The position numbers were made by a program, and so were the translations under genes. From contig JAXEDY010000013.1 in NCBI GenBank assembly GCA_034104345.1, forward strand, positions 1 to 10,781: 10,781 nt of DNA, read 5' to 3'. This DNA comes from HGM11416 sp034104345. GTDB lineage: Bacteria > Bacillota > Clostridia > Christensenellales > Borkfalkiaceae. The notes below the pieces were generated by a model. The model worked only from the letters and a program-made list of their open reading frames with translations, was not told the origin of the DNA and did not search any database. This document shows positions 1 through 6,805 of this stretch, piece after piece. Each line of letters begins with the position of its first letter. The first letter of the stretch is position 1.

Positions 1-428
1 GCAGACAGATGTTTCTCGGTCAGATTGATAGGTGCATCGTTGATGGTCCAATCAATAACCTCATTCAGTTTGGCATCACCGTTAATACCGGTGATCTGAA
101 TCTTGTACTTAAGAGCAAGGTTGCCTTTGTTGACAACACGGAGCTTAGGCAGCTCGTACGTACAACCCGGCTCCCAGAGAATTTGGTCGGCGGCTCTATT
201 GTCTTGGGTCTTGAAAGTAAGAGTTTTACCTTCTGCACTTTCCCAAGTTGTGCCGTCGTTGGACATTTCAAGAGCCACATCCAGCGTACCGGATTGAATC
301 TTGTTTACCGCAGTGGATGCGGTGTCGGTGAACCACGCAAAGGTGGTGCCGATGAGCATTGAAACACATATAAATATAGCCAGTGTGCTGGAAATCAATG
401 CTCGCTTGGTAAATTTGCTACTTGTCAT
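1..428 (-). CDS. SipW-type signal peptide protein, N-terminal part (3' end outside the window)
   Basis: The first 142 codons are open from an ATG at 428-426 to the left window edge, so the C-terminus is missing. An AAGGAGG ribosome binding site lies about 8 to 10 bases upstream. The N-terminus has a short basic stretch, a hydrophobic segment (roughly residues 10-28) and the motif TTFAWFTD at 28-35, followed by SGTLDVALEM. This is the layout of TasA/CalY-family signal peptides, which are processed by the signal peptidase SipW. By hand comparison the DNA is about 93% identical to the N-terminal coding part of the next gene (28 differences in 428 bases), with no length change. I infer export and possible surface or matrix assembly. 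What the missing C-terminus does cannot be said. No SipW peptidase gene is present in the window. Confidence 0.85.
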   Translation of the reverse strand, partial: MTSSKFTKRALISSTLAIFICVSMLIGTTFAWFTDTASTAVNKIQSGTLDVALEMSNDGTTWESAEGKTLTFKTQDNRAADQILWEPGCTYELPKLRVVNKGNLALKYKIQITGINGDAKLNEVIDWTINDAPINLTEKHLS

Positions 429-580
429 TGCTGTTTTACCTCCTTATTAAATATGTTCAATGACAATATGTAAAAACGGATTTCCCGTGGTTACACAAAA
501 GCAATCAAAAGGCACAAGCCTGTGCTTATGCCCTTTGACTGCCGCCCACTCCCGCAAGGGGTGGAGAGGACTTGGAAAAT
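429..580 (-). promoter_or_regulatory. Conserved structured 5' leader, copy A
   Basis: Read on the minus strand, the leader holds a GC-rich pairing region (about 545-572), a hairpin at 508-536 (outer stem AAAGG/CCTTT, one bulged G, inner stem CATAAGC/GCTTGTG, loop ACAG), a small hairpin at 476-488 (ACGG/CCGT) followed by five T, and then the AAGGAGG site. The order is the same in copy B. A cis-acting RNA element or attenuator is inferred. It does not match any riboswitch consensus I can recall. Confidence 0.5.
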
Positions 581-592
581 TAGATGAACTAA

Positions 593-2158
593 TTACTTAT
601 CGACAAATTCTGTGTTGACCACAATCGTACCATTGCCCCAGTTGTTACCGGAAATATCGTACTTGATACCATCTGCAAGGCTGGTAGCCTTGATTACTTC
701 ACCGGCAGAATCGCCAGAGTTCGTGGCAGTGTTGTTCTTGATGGTAATTTGGGTATCGGAACCAACCTTGTTGAAGCGGATAATGCGGTCGCCAATGTTA
801 TTGAAAACATTACCGGTGATCACAATCTTGCCATGGTTGCATGGATTGCTGCCACCATCCTGCACCGCAATAGCGTTATGCCCAGTGGTATTGAAGGTGC
901 TGTTTGTTACGCTGACACCGTAGACATGACCGGTATAAACACCCTGAAAGCAAGTGTTGAACGTGCAACCGTCAACAATAAGATTTTTTACTCTACCGTC
1001 GTTGTTTTCGTTGTAATAGCGCAACGCCTGATTTCCGGATGCGGTATTGCCTATATTAAAAATACAACTTTTGAAGATAACACCGTCAATCAATGTTGTT
1101 TCTAATGAAGAAGCAATATTTACATGAGCGGTGAAGGTGATTCCTTCAAAGGCAATGTTGTTCCAATTTTGATTCAAATAGTATGCACTTCCGACTGTAT
1201 ATGCCTTATCAAGCACATAATCATAGCATTCACCGTAAACATGACCCGCATCGCCTGTAACGCCCGCAACAGTAACTGCGGCACCGGGTGCTGCTTTTAT
1301 GGTTACATTGCTCATGTTTCGAACATAATATGCCGAAGCAGACCATTGACCGTTGTTTTTAATTGTTACGAATTCATCATAGGTTTTCTTATTGGCTTCG
1401 GAAACACCGCCGATATAATAATCGGTATTACTGCCCGGATATTTAGTCGCACGACCGAGTTCAAGCTTATTATAGTTGCCTTCAGCCAGTACCAGTGTCA
1501 TGCCGTTGATAGAGCCATACTTGCCGTCCAGATAATCCTGGATGTTGTCCTTGTTGACGTGAATGGTATAGTCAGCGCTTTCATCGTAGGTATTGTCGGT
1601 GCTGTCATGCTCAGCTACATACTGAGTAGCAACAACGGTAATGCCGATGCCGTCAATAGTAAGACCTTCATATTCATTGCCGGCGGTTTCCTGCATATGA
1701 CCCTTTATGGTGAAATCAGCCGTCTGACCGACAGACAGACGTTCCTCGGTCAGATTGATAGGTGCATCGTTGATGGTCCAATCAATAACCTCATTCAGTT
1801 TGGCATCACCGTTAATACCGGTGATCAGAATCTTGTACTTCAAAGCAAGGCTGCCTTTGTTGACAACACGGAGCTTCGGCAGCTCGTACGTACAACCAGG
1901 CTCCCAGAGAATTTGGTCGGCGGCTCTATTGTCTGCGGTCTTGAAAGTAAGAGTTTTACCTTCTGCGCTTTCCCAACTGCCGTCCGGCTTCTGCATTTCA
2001 AGAGCCACATCCAGCGTACCGGATTGGATCTTGTTTACCGAAGTGGATGCGGTGTCGGTGAACCACGCAAAGGTGGTGCCGATAAGCATTGAAACACATA
2101 TAAATATAGCCAGTGTGCTGGAAATCAATGCTCGCTTGGTAAATTTGCTACTTGTCAC
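593..2158 (-). CDS. SipW-type signal peptide protein with a C-terminal beta-helix-like region
   Basis: A complete 521-residue secreted protein. It starts at a GTG (2158-2156) about 10 bases after a strong AAGGAGG site. Residues 1-35 form a SipW-type signal peptide (hydrophobic core about 10-28, TTFAWFTD at 28-35). Residues 45-180 resemble the TasA/CalY fold: SGTLDVALE, then LPKLRVVNKGSLALKYKI near 93-110, the usual place where such domains describe graded, supported beta strands. Residues about 195-520 look like a right-handed parallel beta-helix: short repeats of hydrophobic strand, Gly/Asn turn, strand, for example NVTIKAAPGAAVTVAG, LIVDGCTFNTC, VSVTNSTFNTT, IVITGNVFNNIG and ITIKNNTATNSG. 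I see no catalytic motif of a polysaccharide lyase and do not assign one. Expected location is the cell surface or extracellular matrix; an adhesive or glycan-binding role is inference. Its codons favour AAG, CTG, AGC and TCC more than the neighbouring rightward genes do. Confidence 0.9.
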   Translation of the reverse strand: MTSSKFTKRALISSTLAIFICVSMLIGTTFAWFTDTASTSVNKIQSGTLDVALEMQKPDGSWESAEGKTLTFKTADNRAADQILWEPGCTYELPKLRVVNKGSLALKYKILITGINGDAKLNEVIDWTINDAPINLTEERLSVGQTADFTIKGHMQETAGNEYEGLTIDGIGITVVATQYVAEHDSTDNTYDESADYTIHVNKDNIQDYLDGKYGSINGMTLVLAEGNYNKLELGRATKYPGSNTDYYIGGVSEANKKTYDEFVTIKNNGQWSASAYYVRNMSNVTIKAAPGAAVTVAGVTGDAGHVYGECYDYVLDKAYTVGSAYYLNQNWNNIAFEGITFTAHVNIASSLETTLIDGVIFKSCIFNIGNTASGNQALRYYNENNDGRVKNLIVDGCTFNTCFQGVYTGHVYGVSVTNSTFNTTGHNAIAVQDGGSNPCNHGKIVITGNVFNNIGDRIIRFNKVGSDTQITIKNNTATNSGDSAGEVIKATSLADGIKYDISGNNWGNGTIVVNTEFVDK

Positions 2159-2308
2159 TGTTTTTTTACCTCCTTATTAAATATTTTCAATGACAATATG
2201 TAAAACACGGATCTCCCGTGGTTACACCAAAGCAATCAAAAGACACAAGCATAACTTATGCCCTTTGAGTGCCCCTCCGCCGCAAGGGGTGGAGGGGACT
2301 TTGAAAAT
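1731..2308 (-). repeat. Direct repeat copy B: SipW-type N-terminus plus leader
   Basis: Partner of the block at 1-580. It covers the ribosome binding site, signal peptide and first 142 codons of the complete gene plus about 150 bases of leader. The match ends near 2308, before the palindrome at 2345-2372, so that palindrome is not part of the duplicated unit. Confidence 0.9.
2159..2308 (-). promoter_or_regulatory. Conserved structured 5' leader, copy B
   Basis: Same layout as copy A. A 7-bp GC-rich stem (CCCCTCC/GGAGGGG, about 2271-2296) is followed by a hairpin at 2239-2266 (AAAGG/TCTTT, bulged G, CATAAG/CTTGTG, loop TTATG), a hairpin at 2206-2220 (CACGG/CCGTG, loop GAGAT) followed by four T, and then AAGGAGG. 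Compared with copy A, one outer G-C pair becomes G-U, so the stem survives the change. Confidence 0.5.
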
Positions 2309-2344
2309 GATTAGTTCTAAAGCTCTTTATGAAACGTCGCAAAA

Positions 2345-2372
2345 TATATTTCCCGTCAATACGGGAAATATA
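2345..2372. repeat. Perfect 12-bp inverted repeat with 4-base loop
   Basis: The arms at 2345-2356 and 2361-2372 are perfectly complementary (core TTTCCCGT / ACGGGAAA) around the loop CAAT. It lies between the leftward SipW-type gene and the rightward dgt gene. It could be a repressor operator for the divergent region or the base of an RNA hairpin. No clear T-run follows on the plus strand; on the minus strand only a short ATTTT follows, so a terminator is the weaker reading. Confidence 0.6.
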
Positions 2373-2531
2373 AAATTACAATTTCTTTCATAGAGTTTGG
2401 CACTCTGTGAGGGCTATTCACCCAACAAGCAATAGCATTGTAGCACCGTTCTGCGAAAAAATCAAGTAATTTTCGATTGATTTTTGGCATTGTTCAAGAA
2501 AATTTCGAAAAAATTTTTTAACAGATTTTTT

Positions 2532-2560
2532 TTGTTAAAAAAAGGAAAACGGCATATTTT
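2532..2560 (+). promoter_or_regulatory. Possible sigma-A-type promoter for the dgt cluster
   Basis: A TTGTTA at 2532-2537 stands 17 bases before a TATTTT at 2555-2560, upstream of the likely dgt start at 2644. The area is so AT-rich that chance matches are easy, and further TATATA-like -10 candidates follow at 2565-2576. Confidence 0.3.
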
Positions 2561-2643
2561 TTTTGTATATATATATGTAGTCGATAGGTATGCACGAAAA
2601 ACAGCGGTTTTTTCTGCTTTTAAATCGATTATCTTATATTATT

Positions 2644-3678
2644 ATGAACGATCGGATTTTTTTGAAAGAAGAATATTTTTTATCGCCTTATGCCGCGAAA
2701 TCGCGTTTGTCTAAGGGCAGGCAAAAAAAAGAAGAACCATGCCCGCTTCGCACCGATTTTCAGCGCGACCGCGATCGGATAATTTATTCGAAAGCGTTCA
2801 GGCGGTTAAAAAACAAAACGCAGGTCTATTTTTCGCCCGAAGGCGACCACTATCGCACACGGCTTACGCACACGCTCGACGTTGCGCAGGTTGCTCGTTC
2901 GATTTGCCGAGATCTCGATTTAAACGAAGATCTTGCCGAGGCTATTGCTTTGGGGCATGATCTCGGGCATACCCCGTTCGGGCATGCGGGCGAAAGATGT
3001 TTGCAAAAATTAAATCCCGCGGGGTTTAGGCATAACGAACAGTCGCTTCGCGTCGTAGATTTTTTAGAAAACGACGGGGCTGGGCTTAATTTAACGTTTG
3101 AAGTGCGCGACGGCATTTTAAACCACAAAAAAAGCGGGCATCCCGCTACTTTGGAAGGACAAGCCGTGTCGCTTGCCGACAGAATCGCTTATTTAAACCA
3201 CGATATCGACGACGCAATCCGCGCCGGTTCGATAACTATTGACGATTTGCCCGAAAAAGAAATTTCGGTTTTAGGAAAATCGCCGAGCGAACGTATAAAC
3301 AAGATGATAACTTCGATTTATTCGTGTTCGGCTGGCAAAAATTACGTTAAAATGGAAGATGAAGTGCTTGCAAGCACCGAATCGCTCCGCAATTTTATGT
3401 TCGAAAAGGTGTACCTTACAAATTCTGCAAAAGCCGAAGAAGAAAGAGCCATGAACATGATTTCGGCAATGTATAATTATTTTAAAAATCATTATAAAAA
3501 AATGCCGAAAGTATTTACCGAAATTGCTAAAAGAGAAGGTGCCGACAGGGCGGTTTGCGATTATATTTCGTCGATGACCGACAGATATGCGGTCGCCGTA
3601 TTCGAAGATATTTTTGTTCCCGCAAAATTTTATCAGGGCGTTACTTTGGGCGACGGCGACGACGATAAAAAAGACTGA
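2644..3678 (+). CDS. dgt: dGTPase-like HD-domain deoxynucleotide triphosphohydrolase
   Basis: A 344-residue protein of the deoxyguanosinetriphosphate triphosphohydrolase-like family, which splits dNTPs into deoxynucleosides and triphosphate. Family hallmarks are in order: YFLSPYAAKSR (11-21), RTDFQRDRDRIIYSKAFRRLKNKTQV (36-61), GDHYRTRLTHTLDVAQ (67-82) and the HD metal site, H76, H105-D106 in LGHDLGHTPFGHAGE, and later H176-D177 in LNHDIDDAI. The length suits the shorter, single-subunit-type bacterial group. The frame is open from an ATG at 2590, but the ATG at 2644 is preferred because family members begin just before the YLSPYAAKSR segment; neither start has a good Shine-Dalgarno site. It leads the rightward housekeeping cluster, 123 bases ahead of dnaG. 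A role in dNTP pool control near replication genes is inference from placement. Confidence 0.93.
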   Translation: MNDRIFLKEEYFLSPYAAKSRLSKGRQKKEEPCPLRTDFQRDRDRIIYSKAFRRLKNKTQVYFSPEGDHYRTRLTHTLDVAQVARSICRDLDLNEDLAEAIALGHDLGHTPFGHAGERCLQKLNPAGFRHNEQSLRVVDFLENDGAGLNLTFEVRDGILNHKKSGHPATLEGQAVSLADRIAYLNHDIDDAIRAGSITIDDLPEKEISVLGKSPSERINKMITSIYSCSAGKNYVKMEDEVLASTESLRNFMFEKVYLTNSAKAEEERAMNMISAMYNYFKNHYKKMPKVFTEIAKREGADRAVCDYISSMTDRYAVAVFEDIFVPAKFYQGVTLGDGDDDKKD

Positions 3679-3801
3679 AAAGGCGCAGTTTAAGTTTGCG
3701 CTAAAAATAGAAAAAAGTAAATTAAAAATAACAAAAGCGGGGCTATAAACCCGTTAACGGCGCTTTCGCAAAAAAAATAATAAAAAAAAGGAGTGATAGT
3801 C

Positions 3802-5625
3802 GTGCGGTTCGACGAAAGATTTATCGAAGAACTTAAAGAAAAAGTTAATATCGTCGATATTGTCGGCGGCTATTGCCAACTTACAAAAAAAGGCTCGTCG
3901 TATTGGGCTTGTTGCCCTTTGCCCGGGCATAGCGAAAGAACGCCGTCGTTTTCGGTTAACGAAACGGGGCAGTTTTATAAATGTTTCGGTTGCGGCAAAG
4001 GCGGCGACGTTATAAAATTCGTGATGGAAATTGAAAATCTCGATTTTTACGACGCCGTGAAATTGCTTTGCGAAAAGGCGAAAATTCCGCTTCCCGAAGA
4101 AGGCGAAGAACAAAAGAACGCTGAATTTTCTAAAAAGAAGTTCGACGATAAACAACGTCTTTTCACTTTAATGCGCGAAACCGCGATGTTTTACGTTGAA
4201 AATTTAAGTTTGCCCGAAGCCGAAAAACACCGTGCGTATCTAAAAAAACGCAATATCGACAGGTCGGTTTGCCGCGCGTTCGGCATAGGCGCTTCGCTCG
4301 GATACGACGGGCTTGTTTGTCGGCTTAAATCGAAAGGGTTTACCGAAGATGAAATGCTTACGGCAGGCGTTTGCCAAAAAAGCCGAAAAACGGGCAGAAT
4401 TTTCGATGCAGAAGCAAACAGGCTTATTTTCCCCGTGATCGACTCATTCGGAAAAGTAGTTGCGTTCGGCGGCAGGGCACTCGAAGTGGTAAACGGCTTT
4501 GCGAAATATAAAAACACAAGCGAAACCGTTCTTTTTAACAAACGCAAGGTGCTTTACAACATAAATCTGCTTAAAAAAGCGCGGCAAGAGCAAGGCAGTC
4601 TGCCTTACGTAATTATGGTCGAAGGCTATATGGATACGATTGCGCTTTATAAAGCGGGCTATAAAAACGTGGTTGCGAGTATGGGCACTTCGCTTACGGT
4701 CGAACAGGCGCGGCTTGTAAAAAGATATTCGGATACCGTTCTTATTTGTTACGACGGCGACGGTGCGGGACAAAAAGCGACCGTTCGCGGGCTTGAAATT
4801 TTAAGGGATAACGGGCTTGAAGTGCGGGTTGTAAGTTTGCCGGACGGGCTCGATCCCGACGAAATAATAAACAGGCGCGGAAAAGCGGCTTATGATAAAT
4901 GTTTAAACGACGCGCTTCCTCTTGTTGATTTTAAACTTAAACTTATAAAAAACGAAGCCGATTTTACAAACGTCGGCGGACGGCGCGACTATATAAACAA
5001 AAGTTTAAAGGTTATAGGCGAGTGCGAAGACGCGTTTTTGCGCGAAGAACTTTTAAAACGCCTGCGCGACGAAAGCGGCATAACTTACGAATCGTTAAAG
5101 CGTGATTTAGAGCGCGGCTCGGTTTCGTCGGATTTTGCGGGGCAGGAAACCGTAACGCCCGACGAAAAGCAAGAAAAATCGCTTTCGATGCGTGATAAAG
5201 CGCAAGCCGAAACCGAAAGATTCGTTTTGTGTTCGTTTATCCGCGGCGAGAGTTATACTTTTAACGATAAACCTTCCGACTTTTTATATACCGACAAATT
5301 TCGCGGCGATCTTTCCGACCTTATCGAAGCGAACAAGGCGCTCGGCAAAAAAACAGATCCTAAAAAATTACAGGAATTTGCCGGCGAAGAAAATCTGGGC
5401 GAACTTGAAAAAGTGCTTTCGTGTTGCGATAAAGTAGACGCTTCGGCTCGCGAAAAATATTATAGCGACTGCGCGAAAAGTTTAAAAATCGAAAAACTTT
5501 TAGATAAACAAAAACGGCTTAACGCGCTTTTTACGGGTGAAAAACAAACAGAAAAACGCGAAGAAATAGCAAAACAACTAACCGCGCTGGCAATCGAAAT
5601 ATCCGAACTAAAAAAACGCAGATAG
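3802..5625 (+). CDS. dnaG: DNA primase DnaG
   Basis: A 607-residue primase, which makes RNA primers for lagging-strand DNA synthesis with the replicative helicase. The N-terminal zinc-binding domain has C37, C38, H43, C61 and C64 (CCPLPGHSERTPSF and KCFGCGKGGD). The catalytic core includes the RNA-polymerase-like basic domain with FGGRAL (222-227) and a Toprim domain with E274 in VEGYMD and D318/D320 in YDGDGAGQKA, then LPDGLDPDE (346-354). About 465-607 would be the helicase-binding region. The GTG at 3802 is chosen because AAAGGAG at 3787-3793 stands 8 bases upstream; an in-frame GTG at 3793 lies inside that site. Odd point: the first zinc ligands are spaced C-x4-H rather than the common C-x2-H. 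It is followed by rpoD after 102 bases, as in the classical macromolecular-synthesis arrangement. Confidence 0.97.
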   Translation: MRFDERFIEELKEKVNIVDIVGGYCQLTKKGSSYWACCPLPGHSERTPSFSVNETGQFYKCFGCGKGGDVIKFVMEIENLDFYDAVKLLCEKAKIPLPEEGEEQKNAEFSKKKFDDKQRLFTLMRETAMFYVENLSLPEAEKHRAYLKKRNIDRSVCRAFGIGASLGYDGLVCRLKSKGFTEDEMLTAGVCQKSRKTGRIFDAEANRLIFPVIDSFGKVVAFGGRALEVVNGFAKYKNTSETVLFNKRKVLYNINLLKKARQEQGSLPYVIMVEGYMDTIALYKAGYKNVVASMGTSLTVEQARLVKRYSDTVLICYDGDGAGQKATVRGLEILRDNGLEVRVVSLPDGLDPDEIINRRGKAAYDKCLNDALPLVDFKLKLIKNEADFTNVGGRRDYINKSLKVIGECEDAFLREELLKRLRDESGITYESLKRDLERGSVSSDFAGQETVTPDEKQEKSLSMRDKAQAETERFVLCSFIRGESYTFNDKPSDFLYTDKFRGDLSDLIEANKALGKKTDPKKLQEFAGEENLGELEKVLSCCDKVDASAREKYYSDCAKSLKIEKLLDKQKRLNALFTGEKQTEKREEIAKQLTALAIEISELKKRR

Positions 5626-5727
5626 CTTGAATAACAGGGAAAAAACAGCGTAAAAAACATAGCATATACACAAAAAACATCTAATACGACGGCTTATGCC
5701 GCATACTAAAGGAGAATAAACAGAAAA

Positions 5728-6783
5728 ATGAGCGTATCCGACCAATTTTTAGACGAACTTAAAAAGTCGCTTGTGGCAGAAGGCTTAAAGCAGGGGCATA
5801 TTACCGCCGATTATCTTTTCGATAAACTCGACACGGTAGACGCATCCGCCGAACAGGTAGACGACATTTACAAAACGCTCGACGAAGCGCACATAAGCAT
5901 AGTCAACGATTACGAAAAAGATCCCGATCTTTACGACCAACTCGTAAAAGAAATCAACATGGACGACCCCGTGAAGATGTATTTGAAAGACATCGGACGG
6001 GTTCCGCTTTTGTCGGGCGACGAAGAAATCGAACTTGCGAAACGCATGACCGAAGGCGACGAAAAGGCAAAACTTCGCTTGTCCGAAGCAAACCTTCGTC
6101 TTGTAGTTTCCATAGCAAAACGCTACGTCGGCCGCGGAATGCAGTTTCTCGATTTGATTCAGGAAGGAAACCTAGGTCTTATGAAAGCGGTCGAAAAGTT
6201 CGATTATCAAAAAGGTTTTAAATTTTCGACATATGCGACGTGGTGGATTCGTCAGGCGATAACCCGCGCGATAGCCGATCAGGCGCGTACCATTCGTATA
6301 CCCGTGCACATGGTCGAAACCATAAACAAGCAGGTAAGGATTTCGCGCATGCTTCTTCAAAAACTCGGAAGAGAACCGACTCCTTACGAAATCGCCGAAG
6401 AAATGGGCATATCCGAATATCGCGTTATGGAAATTCAGAAAATTGCGCAGGATCCCGTGTCGTTGGAAACGCCTATCGGCGAAGAAGAAGACAGCCACAT
6501 CGGCGACTTTTTAGAAGACGAGTCGGCTACCGCGCCCAGCGATACCGTAGCCTTTAACATGCTAAAAAATCAACTTATAAGCGTTTTGGATACGCTTACT
6601 CCGCGCGAAGAAAAGGTTTTGCGCCTGCGTTACGGAATCGACGACGGCAGACCCAGAACTTTAGAAGAAGTTGGCAAAGAATTTAACGTAACCCGCGAAA
6701 GAATCCGCCAGATCGAAGCAAAAGCGTTAAGAAAACTTCGCCATCCATCGCGCAGTAAACGCTTAAAAGATTTTATTGATTGA
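5728..6783 (+). CDS. rpoD: Primary RNA polymerase sigma factor (sigma-70/SigA)
   Basis: A 351-residue primary sigma factor, which directs RNA polymerase to housekeeping promoters. Regions seen in order: a short region 1.1-like N-terminus (about 1-60), region 1.2 (DPVKMYLKDIGRVPLLS, 80-96), region 2 with NLRLVVSIAKRYVGRGMQF and the -10-melting stretch FSTYATWWIRQAITRAIADQ (166-185), IRIPVHMVETINK, region 3, and region 4 with the helix-turn-helix LEEVGKEFNVTRERIRQIEAKALRKLRHP (312-340). The length and lack of a large non-conserved insert fit the Gram-positive SigA group. The ATG at 5728 follows AAAGGAG (5708-5714) at a slightly long spacing of 13 bases. The 102-base gap after dnaG carries a small CGGC/GCCG stem near 5690-5701 and no convincing promoter. 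The next gene begins 23 bases downstream. Confidence 0.98.
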   Translation: MSVSDQFLDELKKSLVAEGLKQGHITADYLFDKLDTVDASAEQVDDIYKTLDEAHISIVNDYEKDPDLYDQLVKEINMDDPVKMYLKDIGRVPLLSGDEEIELAKRMTEGDEKAKLRLSEANLRLVVSIAKRYVGRGMQFLDLIQEGNLGLMKAVEKFDYQKGFKFSTYATWWIRQAITRAIADQARTIRIPVHMVETINKQVRISRMLLQKLGREPTPYEIAEEMGISEYRVMEIQKIAQDPVSLETPIGEEEDSHIGDFLEDESATAPSDTVAFNMLKNQLISVLDTLTPREEKVLRLRYGIDDGRPRTLEEVGKEFNVTRERIRQIEAKALRKLRHPSRSKRLKDFID

Positions 6784-6805
6784 TTTTAAACAACACCGAT
6801 TATAC

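Larger units (their letters stand above)
1..580 (-). repeat. Direct repeat copy A: SipW-type N-terminus plus leader
   Basis: This block matches 1731 to about 2308 at a constant offset of 1730 bases through the coding part (1-428) and then continues, with small length changes, through about 150 bases of leader. The match fades near 580, just before the stop of the upstream gene at 593. The repeat may extend left of the window. Confidence 0.9.
2309..2643. other. AT-rich divergent intergenic region
   Basis: About 335 bases with no convincing gene, between the leftward SipW-type gene and the rightward dgt. It holds the 12-bp inverted repeat at 2345-2372, a smaller stem-loop at 2391-2405 (AGAGT/ACTCT) and long A/T runs from 2500 to 2580. 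The short open frame starting near 2484 has a TTG start and a low-complexity Phe/Lys/Ile-rich product, and overlaps dgt in another frame, so it is not called. Confidence 0.7.

Noticed and set aside
578..594. AT-only stem AATTAG/CTAATT at the end of the complete SipW-type gene as a terminator
   Set aside because: It is six A/T-rich pairs overlapping the stop codon with only a short T tail, too weak to call.
1124..2092. Long rightward open frame (322 codons) across the SipW-type gene
   Set aside because: It is antisense to a gene with a strong ribosome binding site, signal peptide and family match. A truncated version appears at 9-362 simply because the DNA is duplicated. The product resembles no family I know.
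2159..2308. The leader as a cyclic-di-GMP riboswitch
   Set aside because: The conserved GEMM features I would expect, such as the GCAAACC-type and GCAAAGCC-type joining segments and the tetraloop-receptor pair, are absent.
2484..2714. 76-codon rightward open frame upstream of and overlapping dgt
   Set aside because: It starts with TTG, has no ribosome binding site, encodes a low-complexity Phe/Lys/Ile-rich product from A/T runs, and overlaps dgt in another frame.
3682..3766. Stem-loops between dgt and dnaG as a terminator for dgt
   Set aside because: The stems (3682-3702 and 3734-3766) are followed by A runs on the plus strand; T-rich tails occur only on the minus strand, where there is no gene.
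3793..3795. Upstream GTG as the dnaG start
   Set aside because: It lies inside the AAAGGAG ribosome binding site; the GTG at 3802 has the right spacing.
6776..6805. TTG start for trmK overlapping rpoD
   Set aside because: It adds ten residues with no family counterpart; the ATG at 6806 fits the usual N-terminus.
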